Shown: positions 33,221-39,586 of the stretch, one piece after another
Numbering within the stretch: position 1 is the first letter of the stretch
Layout: each line of letters begins with the position of its first letter
Assembly: GCA_033557835.1 (NCBI GenBank)
Contig: JAWQRO010000409.1
Coordinates: 1-39,586, forward strand
DNA: 39,586 nt
Direction: 5' to 3'
Source: Helochares maculicollis
Taxonomy: Eukaryota; Arthropoda; Insecta; Coleoptera; Hydrophilidae
Program-made: the position numbers and the translations under genes
Notes under the pieces: generated by a model
What the model was told of the DNA's origin: nothing
The model's database searches: none
What the model saw: only the letters and a program-made list of their open reading frames with translations

Positions 33221-34563
33221 ATGTGCCGGTTTCATTCTGTAACTGCGGCTGCCTTCCTGATGGTGCTGGTTGGCGCAGCTTGGACTAGGAAACAGGAAAT
33301 ACGTAAGTATTTAAAATTTTTAAGCGATAATTTTATTGTGCGCGAAACTACTTCTTAAATACAACAAGTTGACCATTTCGCATCTTGTTTATGCTTTTCC
33401 AATGGCCACCCATTTCGGTTAGCATATTATCTTCTTCAAAGTTTAAAAACGATTGCATGGCTTGAGGACTGAGCTCTAAGTCCCAAATGTAACGCGAATT
33501 CTAAAAAATATCTTCTTAGGTTTTGTCTTTAACCAAGTTTATTTTACTTACTCTGTTTTTTAAACGCATAACAACATCGTTTGACGCTTGAATAATTATA
33601 CACAGTTTACGATTAGTATTTGGAGTGATTATCACCGGTCGGCTTTCTCTTCCTCCCATTCTTAATTAATAATTGGCCAGCTTGTAGTAAAATTTAAGAT
33701 ATTATGCAGTAAGACTCAATAAAAATTTGGACGCGTGAAAGTTGTAAATATTTAAACAAAAGGCGCACAAAAAATATAGGTCTTATTATTATTTCTGTTT
33801 TCAAGCCTCGTACATCGAAAAATGCAGACAGGATGATCCTGAATTCAATGGCTGCATGGGAAGAGCATTCGAAGCAATTAGGCCGTACTTGCCCAAAGGA
33901 ATTGCTGAGCTTCGGGTGCCTGCAGTGGAGCCACTTGTCGTCCCCAAAGCAGTCTTGGATACGGGAAACAATTTTAAAGCGACCTTCACCAACTTGGAGA
34001 TCTACGAAGGCTCCCGTTATAAAGTAAAGAAAGTCGATATAAGCCTCCGGAAAAATCGGGTCTACTTGGAGCTGTTATTTCCATTTTTGCGACTGGAAGG
34101 CGACTATAACGTTGTTGGGCGCATTTTAATTCTAACTCTTAACGGAAATGGACGGGGACACGCGAATATTTGTAAGCACAACACGATGATATACTATAGG
34201 ATGGAATACAGTACCCTCATGCAGACTCCATGAATTAATAGGCATTTTTGCATTTCAGCTGATGTTAATTCCGTCATAAAATTGGAGGGCTCCAGGGAAA
34301 TAAGAAACGGAAAAGAGTACATTGATTTGCACAAAAACAAAACCGCGGTTTCTATAAGTATTGGACCATCAAAGTTTTATTTTGAAGACGTCTTCAAGAA
34401 TAACCCTGAGCTGACAGAAGCCACCAACAACGTGTTTAATGACAATGTATTCGATGTCTTAAAAGAGCTAAAGCCAGTACTTGAAGAAACCATCGCTTCC
34501 ATTACGTACGGAATTACGAACGTTGTTTTCAAAACATTTTCTGTTGATGAATTGTTTATTTAA
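33221..34563 (+). CDS. Takeout/JHBP family protein, gene D
   Basis: Secreted takeout-like carrier, 250 residues. Exons on the plus strand: 33221-33302, 33806-34171 and 34259-34563 (753 bases). Leader MCRFHSVTAAAFLMVLVGAA. Cysteine pair KCRQDDPEFNGC, then PKGIAELRVPAVEPLVVPKA, YEGSRYKVKKV, the strand LEGDYNVVGRILILTL, and the C-terminal region with EDVFKNNPELTEATNNVFN and FSVDELFI. Introns sit after the leader (phase 1) and after HANI (phase 1). The two further introns present in A and C are absent, as in gene E. Intron 1 (33303-33805) contains a small two-exon gene on the opposite strand. AATAAA at 34596-34601. Confidence 0.94.
33348..33659 (-). CDS. Unrecognised 86-residue protein, two exons, nested in intron 1 of gene D
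   Basis: Exon 1 is 33552-33659 (36 codons from ATG) and exon 2 is 33348-33500 (50 codons plus TAG). They are joined by a 51-base GT-AG intron in phase 0 with a consensus donor (GTAAGT) and a T-rich acceptor. Exon 1 starts MGGRESRPVIITPNTNRKLC; exon 2 includes RYIWDLELSPQAMQSFLNF and ends RNGQLVVFKK. No signal peptide and no membrane segment, so probably cytosolic or nuclear. I do not recognise the family. The matched splice sites, the open frame on both sides and the balanced composition in an AT-rich region argue for a real gene. The whole gene lies inside intron 1 of D, antisense. Confidence 0.75.
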
Positions 34564-34595
34564 CACTCTTTAAGGATTGTACAATGTATAGTTAA

Positions 34596-34601
34596 AATAA
34601 A
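34596..34601 (+). terminator. Polyadenylation signal of gene D
   Basis: AATAAA, 33 bases after the stop codon of gene D. Confidence 0.8.
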
Positions 34602-34627
34602 CTTAGTTTTTACAACGGTGGCAACAG

Positions 34628-34633
34628 TTTATT
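34628..34633 (-). terminator. Polyadenylation signal of gene E
   Basis: AATAAA on the minus strand, 72 bases beyond the stop of gene E. Genes D and E converge, and the expected cleavage sites 10-30 bases after each signal would make their mRNA 3' ends meet or overlap. Confidence 0.7.
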
Positions 34634-34704
34634 TCAATATCTTGTAAATTTAATTAAAGGCTATAAAATGTCTGCTCTTCAGCCCATATTTGGTCATCTA
34701 AAAA

Positions 34705-35624
34705 TCAGGGAAAAATGTTTCTAAACGGAATGGATTTGGCGAAATTGTTGCAAAGATCAAAAGCTAACTTCTGTATCATTTTCCGTATATCCGGGTATAA
34801 GTTTTCAAAAATTGCATCTGCTGCGTCTGCAAGAAAAGAATTGGCAGCCTTATCCAAGACTTCTACGCCAAACAGCTCTCCCAAATCTGCTTCAATTTTA
34901 CCCAGCTTGACCTGTATGTCATTCTTATATAAATTTGCATAGGTCATATCGTTATTCTTTTCCAGTTTAGCCCATATGTTCAGTTTGGCCCCTGACCCAG
35001 CTGCAAACAAAACAAATTAGATCATTGGTCTAAAAGTTTCAATCGATTTTGTTATCATGCTCTTAGTCTCAACGCAACTTACTAAAGTTGGCCTCAAATT
35101 TTCCGGCGTGCTCTACATTTTGGTCCAGGACTCTTCCAGCTACCTCGTAGTTGCCCAAAATTTGAATTAGATCAAAATGTAAATCTACGAACCAATAAAG
35201 TTCATTTCTGTTGAACGAGACATTCCTACACTCATAGTTCCAAAGATTTTCGGTAGTTATGTTGCTAAACGAGGCGTTGAATTCCACTACTCTAGTGTTT
35301 TGCTGCAAAGAAGCTTCGGGAATGACGAAACTGTCTAGCGCAGGTATTCCCATCTCTGGTATTCCTTTTTTTAGGATATGCGTCATTTTGTTGGCGTTTC
35401 TGGCTATGCATTGTTCGTATCTTTGTATGTCGGCTGCTGATTCGCTTGGGAAATTGCACTTTGGAACGTATGAAGCTTTCAAAAGAACAACAATTGAACA
35501 TTTCCATATGCTTGGCATTTTTTTGTAGCTTATACTTACGCAGATTCCGATGCGCAAAAGTCATCCCAAGGCATGAAAAGGATACGAGTAGTAGGAAATG
35601 GAAATTCAACATTTTTTTGGTCAT
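34705..35624 (-). CDS. Takeout/JHBP family protein, gene E (divergent)
   Basis: Secreted takeout-like protein, 257 residues. Exons on the minus strand: 35540-35624, 35083-35475 and 34705-35000 (774 bases); introns are only 64 and 82 bases. Leader MTKKMLNFHFLLLVSFSCLG. The cysteine pair is spaced by 15 residues (CNFPSESAADIQRYEQC) where A-D have 9. Then comes KKGIPEMGIPALDSFVIPEA, the strand QILGNYEVAGRVL, and GELFGVEVLDKAANSFL near the C-terminus. Exon layout equals gene D, its convergent neighbour. Several positions of the usual takeout pattern are changed, so ligand or partner may differ. A strong TATAAAAGG lies 60 bases before the ATG. Confidence 0.92.
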
Positions 35625-35683
35625 GACTTTTTGTCGCTTAATTGAGATTTAATCAATTATCGCAGTTGTAATCTGTTTTGACT

Positions 35684-35692
35684 CCTTTTATA
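35684..35692 (-). promoter_or_regulatory. TATA box of gene E
   Basis: TATAAAAGG on the minus strand, about 60 bases upstream of the ATG at 35624, which places the transcription start near 35660. Confidence 0.75.
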
Positions 35693-36860
35693 CAATACTG
35701 GAAGCTGCAAATTTTAATGATGTATCACTTTGTTTTGTTGAAATTCAAGGAAGTGACATAATTCGTTATAAAATATTTTGATTGTAGTATTGAAGATATA
35801 AACAATCAAAAAATATAGCTGAATGTTTTGATTCGAATTAATTAATATCCAAGTGCCACTTAAAATGTAATTAATTAAATTTGTAGCTTTGTTGTCGCAT
35901 TCGTATCATTTAAATTAAATATCCTCATTTAGTCGTACTAAAGAGGTCATAAATTTTTATTGCTTAGGCAACTTATGATACTATTGCGCATTGACGTATA
36001 AGTAAAAAACATACAAGGTATGTCTTGATAATTAAGAAGACACTTTGAAAAATCTATCTAAACATTGGCCATAGCTTGAATGTTTCCTCATCCTATGGAT
36101 GATTAATAAGTGATTATATTTTTCCTGATATTCCTGCCAAAGCTGCACTATTCTCATAGTGTAGCTTAGTATAGATTCTTATTTAAATATTATGTAAAAC
36201 TGAAACTCATCATGAATTAAACTGAAATATAAATGATACTATTCGAGTTCTATTTCCGATCTATTTTGCAGATATTTTGATGCAAGAAATATAAAAATGT
36301 TAGGTGAACTCACCATTCAACAGGAAAAAGATTCCTAATTCTTGTTCCACTTCCAGAAGAAGAAAGACTAAGTCAAGACGATAAATTAGCAGCCGCACTC
36401 GTTACTTTTGCTTTTATCTGCTTTTAAAAATAAATTTGAGGCTCAAAAATGTTTACACATTAGAATATTAGAACAATAGAAAGAATGTCAACTCAAAGCT
36501 TCACCGCGGTAATTACGTGATAACGAACCGTTTGGCCCAATCTTTTATTTATACACATAAGTCCGGAGATTTTTCAATAGTCGTGGCAAAGTATTATTAT
36601 ATTTTATTTGCATTGAATATATTTGCAGGGCTTAGACGAGGTAATTAACCCTGACTTACTCGCATTCTAAATTCTTGCAAACTAGCGGGCGCATTTTTAA
36701 ACTCTTCCAGTTGGCACTACTCGAATTTTCTTTTAATTTTTGGTTCCCAAGGGTAAAATTTGTAGTTAAAAAAACTGTAATACGCGATTATTTGACGTTG
36801 GCTTGGTACTTGACAAACCTGTATAAAAAAATTATTGTAAGTTTTAAAACGTACTTTTGA
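35693..36860. other. Gene-free AT-rich stretch
   Basis: No supported gene. A plus-strand piece at about 36310-36426 reads protein-like for roughly 38 codons (including LVPLPEEERLSQDDKLAAAL), with no start or splice support. It may be a fragment of an old coding element. Confidence 0.3.
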
Positions 36861-37795
36861 AAATGGAACGCTTGGAAAGTTGCACTATATTGAAGTATGA
36901 GTTCTTACTACGGCATCACAGACTGCGCGAAATATTAATAGTGTATTTAGGTCTAGTGTTGCTATGCGGTAAATAGTATCAAAATTTTGTACAAGTAACA
37001 TTGACCCCACAAAAGAGCCACGTGGTCGTACAGAATCAAAAGTCAATATTGCCTAACTGAAGATCACGGTAGAGTCTGACCCATTTCGGAATACTTATGA
37101 TTTATCGTGTGCTGTTAGTAAAAAAACAATATTAAGTCATTTAATTTAAGTCGGTGAAATAAAAAAGTTGCTTTAGTGGGTTCCACTTGCATTGAATAAA
37201 AAACAATGAAGCAGAAGATATTGAAAGCTTGGTGGATGCTGTTTTCTCGTCATAGGTGTGATTCATTTGTTAATCGGATCGTCATTTGCGATAAGAAATG
37301 CATTTAAAACGACAATCACAAGCTTTCAGGAAAATGGTTGGGTAATTAATCGGCAAAACCATCAAAAGCGCAGCATTTGTCTAAAGAGACTGATGGTCAA
37401 AATTTGGGGCTCAAGTGTGATCAATAGTTCACGAAATCTCGTTCATCAAACTTGGCAGAAATATACTGCAACCAACTGGATGAAATGATGCATTAATTGA
37501 ATGAAAAACTAAACTTAAATTGTCCAATAGGTTGACTGATATTTTTCTCTAACACGCTAGACCACGGGCTGCACAAATTGATTTCACATAGCTACAGGAA
37601 TTGTAGCTAGGACTTCTTTATCATCCTCCCTACTCATCAGATTTTGCCCTCTGACTACCCCTTCTTCAGCAATATGCGCAACTTTTCATTGTCGATAAAC
37701 TGGAGGCTTCCAGGAATTTATTGACACTCGTCTGTCTGGGATTTATGCCACCGATTTTAAAATCCTAGCGCTTAAATGGTAACAATGAGTAGATA
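36861..37795 (+). mobile_element. Mariner transposon relic 6
   Basis: Heavily decayed plus-strand transposase, recognisable only when several frames are read together. In order: LKYEFLLRH and CARNINSVFRSSV near 36890-36965, DPTKEPRGRTESKVN near 37003-37050, VSKKTILSHL near 37110, a YCNQLDEM piece near 37455-37485, then HPPYSSDFAL (normally HPPYSPDLAP) near 37620-37660, and FQEFIDTRLSGIYATDFK near 37712-37770. The order and spacing are those of a mariner DD34D transposase. I could not find terminal repeats, so both limits are approximate. It appears to be a different subfamily from relics 1 to 5. Confidence 0.75.
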
Positions 37796-38319
37796 ATATT
37801 CATGCACACTTTCAAAGATGAAGTAGCTCCATGTCTTTGTTAGTTAACAGCCAACTTCGTCTTTTTTCTACAAACTTCATACTTGATGGCATCTTAGACA
37901 TTTTCACGAGATAACCAAATGGTTGTTAAGGTTAAGGAGGTGACTTTTCTTGTATCTTTTTATCCATTTAAATCCTACCCCAATATGTACTGTCTCAATT
38001 TTCCGTCCTCTGACTTCACATTAGAGAGCATTTTTATAGACTAGTTATCGTGGATCCAGTGTGGATATTCCCATTAGAGTTTCATCTGAAATATTATGTA
38101 TATGTAGTAATCGGAGTTAGGTTTAGGGAAAATTCACATAATTTCACGTTGCCATATGTGTGGGTCGCTGCTTGAAAAAGTTTCTCGTTGGTTTGGTCAC
38201 ACGCTGTTCGAAGAGATTTAGATGATCACCCGCTTCGAAAAGAGGTTGATAGTTCTTATGACAACGGCGACCTGGATGACGGTTAAGCAGTTCTTTGTTT
38301 GAGTGAGATTTAAATAACA

Positions 38320-38600
38320 GTTCAACCCTGACGGAGCGGCAGTTCCTTCCGGATTAAACACCGGCTCATCTACCGGATGAAATAAAAAGAACAGTGCTAG
38401 TGAAAGTGCAAGTGCAAGTGTTAACCAATCTGGATCACCCCGCCGAAGCACAGACCTGTTCACGGTTTCCAGGTTTACATGAATCCTTGGCCCATCGGGC
38501 CTTGACCACTATGGTAGGACCCGGGTCGGGAAAGGCCTCTCCTGGGAGGCAACTTAGTCTGTATCCGTTAGGAATATGTAATTTTAACACACCGTAGCTA
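38320..38600. other. GC-rich, CpG-rich block of unknown origin
   Basis: About half G+C in an otherwise AT-rich window, with several CpGs (CCCGCCGAAGC, CCCGGGTCGGG, GGCCCATCGGGCC). The 14-mer TGACGGAGCGGCAG at 38329-38342 recurs exactly at 38856-38869 in the same orientation. A worn non-LTR retrotransposon 5' region or another transposon is possible; no reverse transcriptase frame is visible. Confidence 0.5.
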
Positions 38601-38855
38601 GTTAGTTTTGTAAACGCTAGGTCTTTCAGCAACGAATGCAGGTTTTTTTAATTTTTTCCTGCAAACTCAAGCATTCCATAAAAATAAACAAAGCAGAAAA
38701 ACATATTAAACAAAACGAATGCAATGTAAAGCTGAAAAGCAGGTAATTGTAGGCATAATTAAGCTAGTAATTGTAAGCCAAACCAGAATGTTGGGGAGGC
38801 AAATATAATTTGTGAAAATTAATTCGAATAAACTATTTTTGATTTTCATTTTGAT

Positions 38856-38950
38856 TGACGGAGCGGCAGCTGGTCCAACTTCCCCAATAGTATGGGGAGT
38901 CGCTCAAGTGATCTCGTCAATCCAAAACCACTATCGCAGTCGGTAGCAGT
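38856..38950. repeat. Second GC-rich patch with the 14-bp repeat
   Basis: Begins with TGACGGAGCGGCAG, identical to 38329-38342, then CTGGTCCAACTTCCCC and a further CpG-containing stretch up to about 38950. Its relation to the larger block is unknown. Confidence 0.4.
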
Positions 38951-39297
38951 AATTAATATTTATTAGTTAGAAATTAAGTTATAACTAATAATGCTTTGTA
39001 AACAACTTTAACCAAGGAGAATAAAAGCTACACATATGTATATTTTTATATGAACAGCGATCTTGTGTATTCCACATTTTATACAAGACGACCCTAATTT
39101 TGTTTGCTCATCTGCCAATTCACTCTTTGGCAGGTTAATAAATAGCGAATGTACACTCCATCAGCTTCTAAAGTTCACGATAACTTTGATAGCGATGACA
39201 AAGACGATAATTAAAGTGATCACATGGAAATACAAAAGCAAGACAGCCAGACTAACTAAAAAATGTGCGGTTGTAATGATGGCAACCAGATAGGTGA

Positions 39298-39410
39298 CAA
39301 AAACAACTTGTTCTTTTGCATAGACTATACGAAGTAGTGCGTCATAGTAAAATGTTGCAATAATATTGACTCATCTGATAATCGTCAAAGTGGCAGCAGA
39401 CACAAAAATG
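39298..39410 (-). repeat. Fragment shared with the mariner composite at 19285-19395
   Basis: The two stretches share CATCTGATARTCGTCAAAGT, TAAAATGTT and flanking bases in the same order. On the minus strand both contain similar short peptides (RIVYAKEQVV here, RVVFAKNQAV there). Probably a small relic of the same repeat family. Confidence 0.6.
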
Positions 39411-39586
39411 TTAGAGCTATTTAATTTGACGTAATATTGCTGAGAGCACAAATTAGTAGTCCCTCTGTCCCATATTACTGTATAGTTTTCTCTTTGAGAC
39501 CGGGATTATCACGAATATGAACATTTACTTAATTTTTTTTTCTCTTATGAGTTAAATCAATTATATTTTTGTATAAAAAACATAAT

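Noticed and set aside
38394..38632. Open frames on both strands in the GC-rich block
   Set aside because: They overlap each other and reflect the scarcity of stops in GC-rich sequence; no protein family is recognised.

Overview
The window looks like a piece of an insect nuclear chromosome, most probably from a beetle (the order is inference, not shown). It is AT-rich, its genes have short GT-AG introns (51 to 110 bases in several places), it carries many decayed mariner transposons, and it holds a cluster of takeout / juvenile-hormone-binding-protein (JHBP) genes, a family known from insects.

The main content is five takeout/JHBP genes, called A to E here: A (minus, 9252-15833), B (minus, 22722-25710), C (minus, 30938-32554), D (plus, 33221-34563) and E (minus, 34705-35624). 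I rebuilt their exons by eye from splice signals and reading frame. Every model closes on a multiple of three (260, 261, 254, 250 and 257 residues). All five have a leader exon that ends in phase 1 just before the conserved first cysteine. A and C have five exons with identical intron phases. D and E have three exons. B has an extra intron and a fused 3' half. Gene A has two tandem, related leader exons (15743-15833 and 15362-15461).

Two unrelated genes sit antisense inside first introns of this cluster. An intronless M17 leucyl aminopeptidase with all catalytic residues (23893-25521, plus) lies in intron 1 of B. A two-exon gene for an unrecognised 86-residue protein (33348-33659, minus) lies in intron 1 of D. 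Near the left end an intronless gene encodes an unrecognised 440-residue protein (3188-4510, minus) with a Cys/Gly-rich front and a long Lys/Ser/Gln tail.

The rest is mostly transposon debris and AT-rich sequence. There are mariner relics at 305-1478, 5660-6849, 10679-11663 (inside intron 2 of A), 18750-21080 (a multi-copy composite), 27369-28621 (both ends preserved) and 36861-37795, and a short related fragment near 39298-39410. Two of them are flanked by direct repeats (155 bp and about 370 bp) whose minus strands keep similar amino-acid frames, which suggests duplicated pieces of old genes. A two-unit tandem repeat lies at 1840-2533 and a GC-rich block of unknown origin at 38320-38600.

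I saw no tRNA, rRNA or CRISPR. No database search was possible, so family calls rest on motif recognition.
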